Below, piece by piece: positions 7,461 to 14,055 of a stretch of DNA of 20,922 nucleotides (position 1 is the stretch's first letter; every line of letters starts with the position of its first letter). Made by a program: the position numbers and the translations under genes. Below the pieces are notes generated by a model. It was not told the DNA's origin, ran no database searches, and saw only the letters and a program-made list of their open reading frames with translations. The DNA comes from a virus. The DNA is taken from positions 1-20,922 of the IMG/VR virus record IMGVR_UViG_3300046804_002489, one strand, 5' to 3'.

Positions 7461-8310
7461 TAAAGTGTCTGTGCAATCCTAGACGATTTGATTGCCCACC
7501 TCTATTATATTCCGGATACTTATTTTTATAGTCTATACCAAACAATACTGTATTGCTAGGGTCAACTCCTAATGTATTACACAAGTCGATTTGCTTTTGT
7601 TTATACTTGTTTACAATATAGTCTGGAGAATAAATTTCCATTGTTTTTAAACCTAACGCTGCACCAATCCTGTTTGTATATTCAATTTTATGTAACATTA
7701 AAAGAGGGTCATCGTCATCTGTTCTAGTTAATCTCATACCTACCCGGGCATAAGCTAACGGAAAAGTTTTTGATAAACTAAACGTAATATCTGTTATGCA
7801 GTCGTAATTAAAATTAAACTCGATATCTGAGCAAACACCAAAGTATGCACAATCTATTAACACTGGTATTTTTAACTCAGTGCATATTGTCAGCACTTGA
7901 TGCATCTGTAAATGTGTATTACCAGTATCAGAAAATGGCAAACTAATAACAACAGCATCATGTTCGTCGAGTGGCTCGTCTTCGATGAATTTCCAGTTAG
8001 GCCAATTGTTTCTCCACGATATTTGATGGTAAACATATTCTCCTTTAAAACATCTAAATCTACGCTTATTATTTTTCATGTAGAACTTATCAAATGCTTC
8101 TGTAGTTCCATTTGAATAAGCAGCAAAAGGAAAATTTTCTAAACCTATTAACGTATTAAGTTTAGTTGTTTTAATCCAGTCTAGATATTTTTTACAAAAT
8201 GAAGCAGAGTCTACCTGTAATAAGTTAGGTAAACTAGCAAGTACTTCGTCATCAAAGATTGCAAAAGAACCTCCAAATGGTAAAGTTCGTTTGTCATTAG
8301 GCGCTGTCAT
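7453..8310 (-). CDS. PLP-dependent aminotransferase-like enzyme (fold type I, short)
   Basis: About 285 residues. The PLP-lysine motif SLSKTFPLAYARVGMR places the Schiff-base lysine near K181, and VLIDCAYFG supplies the cofactor-pyridine aspartate (D153) and a following tyrosine (Y156), at the usual spacing. An N-terminal YSNGTTEAF element resembles the phosphate-binding SNGxTEA turn. It is shorter than class I/II aminotransferases (about 380-400 residues) and lacks much of the C-terminal small domain, although a late arginine (in SNRLGLHRHF) could be the carboxylate binder. It may act as an aminotransferase, decarboxylase or aldolase. I start at the ATG at 8310 (14-base overlap with the upstream gene); an in-frame TTG at 8331 would add seven residues and has no better ribosome site. 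Confidence 0.85.
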   Translation of the reverse strand: MTAPNDKRTLPFGGSFAIFDDEVLASLPNLLQVDSASFCKKYLDWIKTTKLNTLIGLENFPFAAYSNGTTEAFDKFYMKNNKRRFRCFKGEYVYHQISWRNNWPNWKFIEDEPLDEHDAVVISLPFSDTGNTHLQMHQVLTICTELKIPVLIDCAYFGVCSDIEFNFNYDCITDITFSLSKTFPLAYARVGMRLTRTDDDDPLLMLHKIEYTNRIGAALGLKTMEIYSPDYIVNKYKQKQIDLCNTLGVDPSNTVLFGIDYKNKYPEYNRGGQSNRLGLHRHFNV

Positions 8311-8830
8311 TTTTAAATCGTGTTTTCTCAACTATTAAGTATATTGACACTCTCGTCTCTCGGGTATCGTTCAAGGCACCGTGCGGAACTTGTCCACTGA
8401 ACATTAGTACCTGTCCTTTCTTATTTTTTAATACTTTGTAATCAACTATTGACCAACCACAATCGGTTATTGGTATAACAATGTTGTAATGCTTTCCACT
8501 AAAGTCATATTCAGGTTTAGTGTCATCGTCTACATGTATAGGCATAAAGGAAAGTTTATCTAACAAGTTGATAGTTACTCTATTAATACCTGGCATCTCA
8601 TCGACAAAATTTCTTATGTCTTTTGCTAATTCTGCTAGCTCGTCACTAACTGGCCATGTATCGTCTTGTTCATAAACAATAACACTTTTCCAATTTATAG
8701 AAATTCCTTCATTATGCTCGCCCACATCAATCCAAAATTTAGACAAGTCTTGTTTAACAAATTTCTCCACTAAATCAACAAGAGTGGGAAGTTTATCTTT
8801 GTCTAAATATATGTCAGGGTTTAAAAGCAT
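8297..8830 (-). CDS. Aspartyl/asparaginyl beta-hydroxylase-like 2OG-Fe(II) oxygenase
   Basis: 177 residues; first gene of the leftward operon. Iron ligands HVD (H99/D101) and H150 in VPHGALND, plus R160 after it for 2-oxoglutarate, mark a double-stranded beta-helix Fe(II)/2OG hydroxylase of the aspartyl/asparaginyl beta-hydroxylase type. Start: an ATG also exists at 8842, but only the ATG at 8830 has a good ribosome site (GGAG six bases upstream), and that GGAG lies just inside the longer frame, so I favour 8830. The gene faces the related hydroxylase at 8883 across a short divergent gap. The substrate is not predictable, but pairing with a PLP enzyme immediately downstream suggests an amino-group-bearing substrate. 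Confidence 0.85.
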   Translation of the reverse strand: MLLNPDIYLDKDKLPTLVDLVEKFVKQDLSKFWIDVGEHNEGISINWKSVIVYEQDDTWPVSDELAELAKDIRNFVDEMPGINRVTINLLDKLSFMPIHVDDDTKPEYDFSGKHYNIVIPITDCGWSIVDYKVLKNKKGQVLMFSGQVPHGALNDTRETRVSIYLIVEKTRFKNDSA

Positions 8831-8882
8831 TGGGTTCTCCATATTAGTTACTTATGACAGATAATGACAGCTAAGTAGTATT
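8831..8882. promoter_or_regulatory. Divergent control region with tandem CTGTCAT repeats
   Basis: This short gap separates the two divergent operons of the cassette and must hold or lie near both promoters. On the minus strand it carries two perfect copies of CTGTCAT (8864-8870 and 8854-8860), ten bases apart, that is, one helical turn. The heptamer equals the half-site of the PhoB (Pho) box, whose usual form is CTGTCAT, four bases, CTGTCAT; here the spacer is three bases (TAT), one base short. No strong sigma70 promoter is visible: GATAAT (8860-8865) is a possible rightward -10, and TTATCA/CATTAT a weak leftward pair (8884-8889/8861-8866). Activator-dependent transcription is therefore plausible. 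Pho control is a hypothesis. Confidence 0.45.
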
Positions 8883-9617
8883 ATGATAACACCCTTGGAG
8901 TTTTACGAGAAAAACAAAAATTGTTTTTGGACTAAAGAGTCTATACCATCTCATTTGGTTTCTAATATTGACAAAGCTCGTTGGATTTTAAATGAAGCTA
9001 ATTTTGGTTGGATTGAACTAGACATTGAATTTGACTTGGCAGGTTGGCAATTAGAGGCACAACAAGCTTCGCCTTATTTTGTAGCACATCGTGAAGAACA
9101 AAATACAGGCTGGAATAGTTGTTGCATACACGGTATTGATGTAGACAAAACTGGTGCATGGACCAATTATGGATACACCGATGAAAAGCAAGTCCCTTAT
9201 ACATGGACTGAATTGTCATACAAGGCTCCTACAATAAAACAATTTTGGTCAAGTAAGTTTCCAACAGAGAAATATAGAAGAATTAGATTTATGGAGTTAG
9301 AACCTGAATCTGCTATTACTCCGCACAGCGACATGCCAGGAAGACTTCCAGGAGAAGCAGGTATGGATATGCTAGATTTTGGTGTACCTATTAATATAGC
9401 AGTCGTACATCCAGATGATTGCTATATGGTATTAGAAGGATACGGAGTTGTGCCATTTAAAGAAGGCAAAGCATTTATTGTTAATATACGCAACTATCAT
9501 AGTGTAATAAATTTTAGCAAAAAGTCTAGAATTCATGTCATAGGACATAGTTACGGATACGGAAATAAGTTAGAAGATTTTGCAAATTTGGTTGTAAGAA
9601 GTTATGAAAAAATGTAA
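8883..9617 (+). CDS. Aspartyl/asparaginyl beta-hydroxylase-like 2OG-Fe(II) oxygenase
   Basis: 244 residues; first gene of the rightward operon. The iron ligands are HSD (H148/D150) in ITPHSDMPGR and H206 in NYHSVIN, with R216 (KSRIHVI) placed for 2-oxoglutarate. The GDV/GKAFIVN strand before the distal histidine is typical of the fold. It is longer than its divergent counterpart at 8297, with an extra N-terminal domain of about 110 residues rich in tryptophan. Only a weak ribosome site (AAG) precedes the ATG. The 3' end overlaps the ANL gene by 14 bases. Hydroxylation of the acyl or amino acid unit that the next gene would activate is an attractive but untested idea. Confidence 0.87.
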   Translation: MITPLEFYEKNKNCFWTKESIPSHLVSNIDKARWILNEANFGWIELDIEFDLAGWQLEAQQASPYFVAHREEQNTGWNSCCIHGIDVDKTGAWTNYGYTDEKQVPYTWTELSYKAPTIKQFWSSKFPTEKYRRIRFMELEPESAITPHSDMPGRLPGEAGMDMLDFGVPINIAVVHPDDCYMVLEGYGVVPFKEGKAFIVNIRNYHSVINFSKKSRIHVIGHSYGYGNKLEDFANLVVRSYEKM

Positions 9618-11061
9618 CGCTATAACAAGAGACTTTATCAGCGATAATTTTATATTTGCTGATATACATTCTGCTGGCAAGGAATATGATAAACAGTTTC
9701 TTGTAGAAAGAGTAAACTTTTGGAAATATATACTGAAGTATCATTACAAAGCATCCTATCAGGAATCAATCCTTATTGGTATGCAAAAACTTGGCATAGA
9801 TTATTTTGCTATTATTATTGCATCTGCAGAACTTAGTCTTAAGATTGTTGTAGTAGACTACAATAGGACTGATAAGTTTAGAGATTTAGAATATAATGAT
9901 CCAAAGACTAAGCTATTAGCACCTATTGATATTTTCCTGCACGACTTAACAGACGACATAATTGCATCAAATCCTGCTACAGGAGCCAAGTATGTATTTT
10001 TTACCAAACATTCAAAAAGAACATACAGTACTGTTAATACAATCGATATTGCAATTGATGATCAACTTTATAACAACGTGGTTTCAATACAACCGCAACC
10101 TAGTGATATATTGTTTAGAGTAACTAGTAGCGGCACTACAGATGTTCCTAAAGTAATTGAGCACACACACGAATTCATAAGTGCTATCTCTTTAAGAAAC
10201 TCTAAGTTATATAAAGGTACAGCAGTTCATGTTAATAATTTAAATCATGGTGCCAGTGCATCAGTAACCTTACTTCCTTTATTAGCAAATGATCAAGTAA
10301 CTAAACATTTGTTTTTTGATTGTGCTGATGTTGAAGTAATTGCCGACTTAGTTACAGCACTGGAACCTTACAAAGATACTATTGGATATATGTCTTTTCC
10401 TTATCCATTTTTAATTGACAAGTTTATCGAAGTAAGTAGAGCAAAAAATGTTACTTGGCCTAGATTAGATTTAATTACACTTTCTTATATTTTAGAAAGT
10501 GCCAAACATGCAGTTAGAGATAAAATCTTTAACAGTATAACAAGTATATTTGGATCAAACGAAACACTTGGTCCGCTATTTGTTAATCAATCCAATCAAC
10601 ATATTTGGAATATAGATTCTAGATATTATTACAAGTATGATGATTTTTATAAAATTAGTTTGTCCGACGAAGGACAAATTACAGTAACAATACCAATATA
10701 CAATAAAGATGTTACTACAAATGACTACTTTAAATTAGATGGTGACTCTTACATACATAATGGTAGGTCCGACATGTTTAGGATCAATGGAGAAACTATT
10801 AATTTAAGTACAATTAACGATTTAAATAAACGTAATACTAAAACTTATATAGTAGTTGATACACTGAATCATTGTTTGTATCTTGCCTGTTGGGAAGATC
10901 TTACTATAGAAGAAATACAAACAATAATTAACGATGTAGAAAGTAATTTTAGACAAGTTAAGGTTACAAAAGCATTTCATCTTGAAAAGTCTAATTTTTA
11001 TTATGGTATAAAAATAGACAATGAACTTTTAAGAGAACATTTTAGGACATACAATGTTTGA
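9604..11061 (+). CDS. Adenylate-forming enzyme (ANL superfamily; acyl-CoA synthetase/ligase-like)
   Basis: 485 residues, within the family range. The ANL core motifs are all visible: the phosphate-binding loop TSSGTTDVPK (174-183, A3), the GSNET element (317-321, A5), the ATP-ribose aspartate in NDYFKLDG (D379, A7), GRSDMFRINGE hinge (387-397, A8), and a C-terminal lysine in YGIKID (K470, A10) in the position of the catalytic GK. The enzyme should activate a carboxylate as acyl-AMP and pass it to a thiol or amine. No carrier protein or thioesterase domain is fused. The N-terminal third is poorly conserved, so substrate choice cannot be inferred. It overlaps the preceding hydroxylase (14 bases) and the next small gene (8 bases). 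It is unusual cargo for a phage. Confidence 0.92.
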   Translation: MKKCNAITRDFISDNFIFADIHSAGKEYDKQFLVERVNFWKYILKYHYKASYQESILIGMQKLGIDYFAIIIASAELSLKIVVVDYNRTDKFRDLEYNDPKTKLLAPIDIFLHDLTDDIIASNPATGAKYVFFTKHSKRTYSTVNTIDIAIDDQLYNNVVSIQPQPSDILFRVTSSGTTDVPKVIEHTHEFISAISLRNSKLYKGTAVHVNNLNHGASASVTLLPLLANDQVTKHLFFDCADVEVIADLVTALEPYKDTIGYMSFPYPFLIDKFIEVSRAKNVTWPRLDLITLSYILESAKHAVRDKIFNSITSIFGSNETLGPLFVNQSNQHIWNIDSRYYYKYDDFYKISLSDEGQITVTIPIYNKDVTTNDYFKLDGDSYIHNGRSDMFRINGETINLSTINDLNKRNTKTYIVVDTLNHCLYLACWEDLTIEEIQTIINDVESNFRQVKVTKAFHLEKSNFYYGIKIDNELLREHFRTYNV

Positions 11062-11293
11062 CGAGCATTTAAAAACAAGCAAGGTTACATACCTAGAACA
11101 TTTAAAATGGGCAATAGTTGCAGGCATAAGATTAATCTATGCCGGAGTAACTAGTATTATTCACGGTTTTGTTCCAACTCTGTTTAATGGCTCTGCTCCT
11201 AAACAAGTTATAGATATCTATCACAACCATTTAGAAGATCACCCTAATCCACAATACAAAGAAATGATTAATACCGCTAAGGAACGTAAATGA
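11054..11293 (+). CDS. DUF6356-like small hydrophobic protein
   Basis: 79 residues with a hydrophobic central segment (about 18-43) including SIIHGFVPTLF, and a short charged tail. The pattern of an N-terminal HxxxxxxYxEHL followed by a hydrophobic stretch and an HGxxPxLF end agrees with the DUF6356 family as I remember it; the function is unknown. The central segment could form one membrane helix or an amphipathic helix. It is not an acyl carrier protein, since there is no DSL-type serine. A proper ribosome site (AGGA) precedes the ATG. Overlaps with both neighbours (8 and 4 bases) show that it is co-translated with the ANL and dehydrogenase genes, so it probably serves the same pathway. Confidence 0.75.
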   Translation: MFDEHLKTSKVTYLEHLKWAIVAGIRLIYAGVTSIIHGFVPTLFNGSAPKQVIDIYHNHLEDHPNPQYKEMINTAKERK

Positions 11294-12030
11294 AGTTAGG
11301 AATAGCAGGATACGGAATAGTAGGAAAAGCTACTCACAAAGGATTACTTAAAGATTGTGATGTAGTTATTCACGATACCTTATTCAATACAACCATTGAA
11401 GATTTATATGTATGTAGCTACGTATTTTTTTGTATTCCTACGGATACAGATGCCAGCATACAACTATTAGTTGATGATATAAAACGTCTTAAAGCGGTAA
11501 ATCCAAACTGTACTATTATCATTCGAAGTACAGTTCCAGTAGGAACATGTAGTACTATTGAAAAATTAATTGATGATAAGATTTATTACATGCCTGAATT
11601 TTTACGAGAGCGTGTATGGGACACCGATTGCTTTAATCGTCCAATTATTGTTGGCAGTGATGACCAACCCTTGCCAATTTGTTTGTATGACGAAGACTGT
11701 ATAACTTGCTCTCTTGAAGAAGCAGAAGTTGTTAAAATGTTAAGCAACAACATGGCCGCTGCTCGTGTTGTATTTGCTAACCATATGTATGAACTAAGCA
11801 AACGAGTGGGTGCAGACTATAAAAATGTTTTAGATGCATACTTACAAGTTAATCATGATCAAAACTATTTAGAAGTAAACGAAAACTTGCGAGCATTTGG
11901 CGGCAAGTGTCTGCCTAAGGATTTAGATTTTTTAATTAACACCTTTGCTAGTTTAGGTATTTCGCAAACATATTTTACAGCAATGAAAGAAGACAACGCA
12001 TTATGGCCAGTGACCGTAAGAAAATCTTAA
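11290..12030 (+). CDS. UDP-glucose/GDP-mannose 6-dehydrogenase-like enzyme, short form
   Basis: 246 residues. The N-terminal NAD-binding loop GYGIVG (7-12) and the family signatures STVPVGT, PEFLRE and the catalytic-cysteine motif FGGKCLPKD (C207) are present in order, and a lysine-rich central domain (NNMAAARVVFANHMYE) bridges them. Known members oxidise a nucleotide sugar at C6 in two steps to the uronate. The usual enzyme has about 390-450 residues; here the C-terminal UDP-binding domain is absent, the frame ending about 40 residues after the cysteine. The truncation could mean a changed substrate or a partner subunit. ATGA overlap with the DUF6356-like gene and 28-base overlap with the SDR gene; AAGGA precedes its ATG. 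Likely substrate: a nucleotide sugar. Confidence 0.87.
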   Translation: MKLGIAGYGIVGKATHKGLLKDCDVVIHDTLFNTTIEDLYVCSYVFFCIPTDTDASIQLLVDDIKRLKAVNPNCTIIIRSTVPVGTCSTIEKLIDDKIYYMPEFLRERVWDTDCFNRPIIVGSDDQPLPICLYDEDCITCSLEEAEVVKMLSNNMAAARVVFANHMYELSKRVGADYKNVLDAYLQVNHDQNYLEVNENLRAFGGKCLPKDLDFLINTFASLGISQTYFTAMKEDNALWPVTVRKS

Positions 12031-12893
12031 TCACAGGTGCCAGTGGTTTGATTGGCCGTGAGTTTTGTAAACAACTAAGTCCACATCATGATGTGACGGC
12101 TGTAGATAATAATCAACGATTTATAGGATATCGTCCTGAAGGATGTGTTTATATTAAATCAGATTTAAATGAATACTTAACACAGACAAGTAATAATTTT
12201 GATGTCATATATCATCTGGCGGCCACTAATGGAACAACTAGTTTTTATAGTCACCCTAATGATGTACTGCGTAACAATGTAACACTAGACTTGGGTGTTT
12301 TTAAGTTTGCAGAATCTAATCCAACTTGTAAATTAGTATATGCTAGTAGCAGTGAAGTAGTAGCAGGAACAAGTATATTTCCAACACCAGAAATTAGGGA
12401 TATTAATATCACTAACATTCACAATCCACGATGGAGTTATATGCTACCAAAAGTTCTAGCTGAAAATTATTTGTTTAACAGCCAACTAGATTTTTTAATT
12501 ATACGTTTCTTCAATGTGTTCAGCGAACATACAGGTCCTGGACACTTTGTAAAAGACATTGTTGATAAAATTCAAAATAAAAATTTTGAACTTATTGGTG
12601 CAGATGAAACACGTTCATTTTGCTATGTTAGTGATGCCGTAGATGCTGTGATTAAAATTACCAATGTTTCTAGACAAGTAGTTAATGTTGGCAGTGATGA
12701 GGAATTAAAAATTTTAGATGCCGCAAATATAATTGCCAATGCGCTAGGCGAACAAAATGTAGTTTGGAAAATTAAAAATGGGTTGGAAGGTAGTGCTAAA
12801 AATCGAAAACCCGATATCAGTCAATTGAAAAGGCTGTTGCCAGCCTTTTCTCCTAAACCATTTGCAGAAGTAATGAGTAGTATTAAGCTCTAA
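12003..12893 (+). CDS. NAD-dependent epimerase/dehydratase (extended SDR)
   Basis: 296 residues; last gene of the rightward operon. The NAD-binding GASGLIG (12-18), the HLAA strand (71-74), ASSSEVV (114-120) with catalytic serine and the YxxxK pair (Y146, K150, in YMLPK) are all present, so it should be an active extended short-chain dehydrogenase/reductase acting on a nucleotide sugar (epimerase, 4,6-dehydratase or decarboxylase). Following a UDP-glucose-dehydrogenase-like gene, uronate epimerisation or decarboxylation to a pentose is a reasonable guess. It starts inside the dehydrogenase gene (28-base overlap). Its 3' end contains a stem-loop that seems to serve the opposing gene (12827-12850) and it overlaps the tail-fibre-like gene by 11 bases. 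Confidence 0.93.
   Translation: MASDRKKILITGASGLIGREFCKQLSPHHDVTAVDNNQRFIGYRPEGCVYIKSDLNEYLTQTSNNFDVIYHLAATNGTTSFYSHPNDVLRNNVTLDLGVFKFAESNPTCKLVYASSSEVVAGTSIFPTPEIRDINITNIHNPRWSYMLPKVLAENYLFNSQLDFLIIRFFNVFSEHTGPGHFVKDIVDKIQNKNFELIGADETRSFCYVSDAVDAVIKITNVSRQVVNVGSDEELKILDAANIIANALGEQNVVWKIKNGLEGSAKNRKPDISQLKRLLPAFSPKPFAEVMSSIKL
12827..12850 (-). terminator. Stem-loop terminator embedded in opposing coding sequence
   Basis: A perfect 10-base-pair stem (12827-12836 with 12841-12850) with a 4-base loop. On the minus strand the loop reads GCAA, a GNRA type, and is followed by CCTTTTC. It lies about 33 bases beyond the stop of the tail-fibre-like gene, where a terminator belongs. It could also act on the plus strand, where TTTTCT follows, but there it would cut the SDR message about 43 bases before its stop. 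The short T-run makes it weaker than the other terminators in the window. Confidence 0.55.
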
Positions 12894-13926
12894 TTGCGTA
12901 CATTGGAACAGCGTAATCAACGCCGTTAAAATTAACTTTCATCCAAGATGCAATAGTACCGGTATCAACTTGTCCTGATGAAGGCCCAGCTGTCAATGAT
13001 GGTGCAATAATTACTTGTTGACCATCTGGTCCAATAATAAGTTTTGGTCCAACTACTCCAGTTGCATCAGCAGTTGCAAGAGCAAGAGAACCTGGAAGGA
13101 TTCCAGCACCTGGGGAACCAGTAACAAAAGAAGCAATGGATGCTGCAGCTGATGTTGTTCCGTTAGTTGTTCTTCCAGTAAATGTTAAAGCAAAAATAAA
13201 ATCATCTGCTTGTAATGCTGTTGGTGATACAGATGTTCCTCTAGTACGATTAAAAGTTAAGGCGTGGAAATCTCCAGGTGCGTCATGATGCGAATGGAAT
13301 GTAAACCAATCTTCGCCGTCTGCTGGACCTCTGTTTGTAGTTATAACAAACTTAGCATTAACAATACCAGAATCTGTATTATCTGTAATGTTGATTCTGT
13401 TAGCGTTTATTGTTTTATACTGTGATGCTTGAATATTTCCAGTAATATTAATGTTGCCTGTACCAGTAATATCGTTTGAATTTAAATCCAAATCACCGCC
13501 AAGTTGTGGACTAGTATCATTTACAATATCTGTAAGTCCAACACCATCTAGTGCAACAGTAGCATTAATACGTCCAGCATCGTCTTGTGTTTGAGCGTAG
13601 GTAAATGTAATACCAACGTTAGTTGCATTACCAGCTACAAGTGCGGCACCAACAGCGTCAACTGCTAGTTCTGTACTAAAATATTTGTTATTAACACCTT
13701 GTGAAACATCATCTGTAGTAAGTCCTGAAACTTCTAGTTTATGCGATGTGTTGTTGTATGTTAAGCCGTAACCAGCAACGTTTGACCCTACTACAGGGAC
13801 TCCGCCAGCAGTTATTCCGTTGCCAATCCACACTTGTTGGGAATCTGTTGTATATACAATTTCGCCCACTTCAAACGTTTTCCCAGTGCGTTGGGCATCT
13901 GTACCTCTTCTAATGCGTAGCGCCAT
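12883..13926 (-). CDS. Tail-fibre-like structural protein with Mtd-type N-terminus
   Basis: 347 residues. The N-terminus MALRIRRGTDAQR, followed by GEIVYTTDSQQVWIGNG (21-37), is the pattern of the major-tropism-determinant N-terminal domain found on phage tail-fibre and receptor-binding proteins. Residues about 138-166 (SPQLGGDLDLNSNDITGTGN) form a glycine/asparagine-rich motif common in T4-like marine phage fibre proteins. The C-terminal third is Ala/Gly/Thr-rich and ends in WMKVNFNGVDYAVPMYAIRA, the likely knob or trimerisation end. GGAG precedes the ATG. It is the only clear virion gene here. Function inferred: adsorption or neck decoration. No lectin or enzymatic domain is apparent. Confidence 0.88.
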   Translation of the reverse strand: MALRIRRGTDAQRTGKTFEVGEIVYTTDSQQVWIGNGITAGGVPVVGSNVAGYGLTYNNTSHKLEVSGLTTDDVSQGVNNKYFSTELAVDAVGAALVAGNATNVGITFTYAQTQDDAGRINATVALDGVGLTDIVNDTSPQLGGDLDLNSNDITGTGNINITGNIQASQYKTINANRINITDNTDSGIVNAKFVITTNRGPADGEDWFTFHSHHDAPGDFHALTFNRTRGTSVSPTALQADDFIFALTFTGRTTNGTTSAAASIASFVTGSPGAGILPGSLALATADATGVVGPKLIIGPDGQQVIIAPSLTAGPSSGQVDTGTIASWMKVNFNGVDYAVPMYAIRA

Positions 13927-13973
13927 CGTGCTATCTCCGTTATTCTTTTAGATCTATGTAGACCAATACACAG

Positions 13974-13981
13974 TATTTATT
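13974..13981 (-). promoter_or_regulatory. T4-late-like promoter element
   Basis: AATAAATA on the minus strand differs in one base from the T4 late promoter core TATAAATA and sits about 48 bases upstream of the tail-fibre-like start, giving a plausible leader. No sigma70 -35 is obvious. The structural gene would suit a late element. The assignment is weak, because an A/T-rich octamer can occur by chance. Confidence 0.35.
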
Positions 13982-14014
13982 CAAACGGAAAAAACCGCAC
14001 TCGCATTTTCAGCC

Positions 14015-14043
14015 AAAAAAATAGGCTCCGAAGAGCCTATTTT
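14015..14043 (-). terminator. Rho-independent terminator after rIIB
   Basis: An 11-base-pair stem (14018-14028 with 14033-14043) with loop 14029-14032. On the minus strand it reads GGCTC-TTCG-GAGCC, a UUCG tetraloop closed by C-G, followed by a T-run (14020-14015). It lies 13 bases beyond the rIIB stop and separates that operon from the tail-fibre-like gene. Confidence 0.9.
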
Positions 14044-14055
14044 GTGCTAGTTTAA

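Noticed and set aside
8331-8331. TTG at 8331 as start of the PLP enzyme
   Set aside because: Adds seven residues without a better ribosome site; the ATG at 8310 is simpler.
8842-8842. ATG at 8842 as start of the leftward hydroxylase
   Set aside because: It lacks a ribosome site, while the ATG at 8830 has GGAG six bases upstream. Not excluded.
11054-11293. Small protein as acyl carrier protein for the ANL ligase
   Set aside because: No DSL-type serine or acidic helix pattern; the hydrophobic HGxxPxLF layout fits DUF6356 instead.
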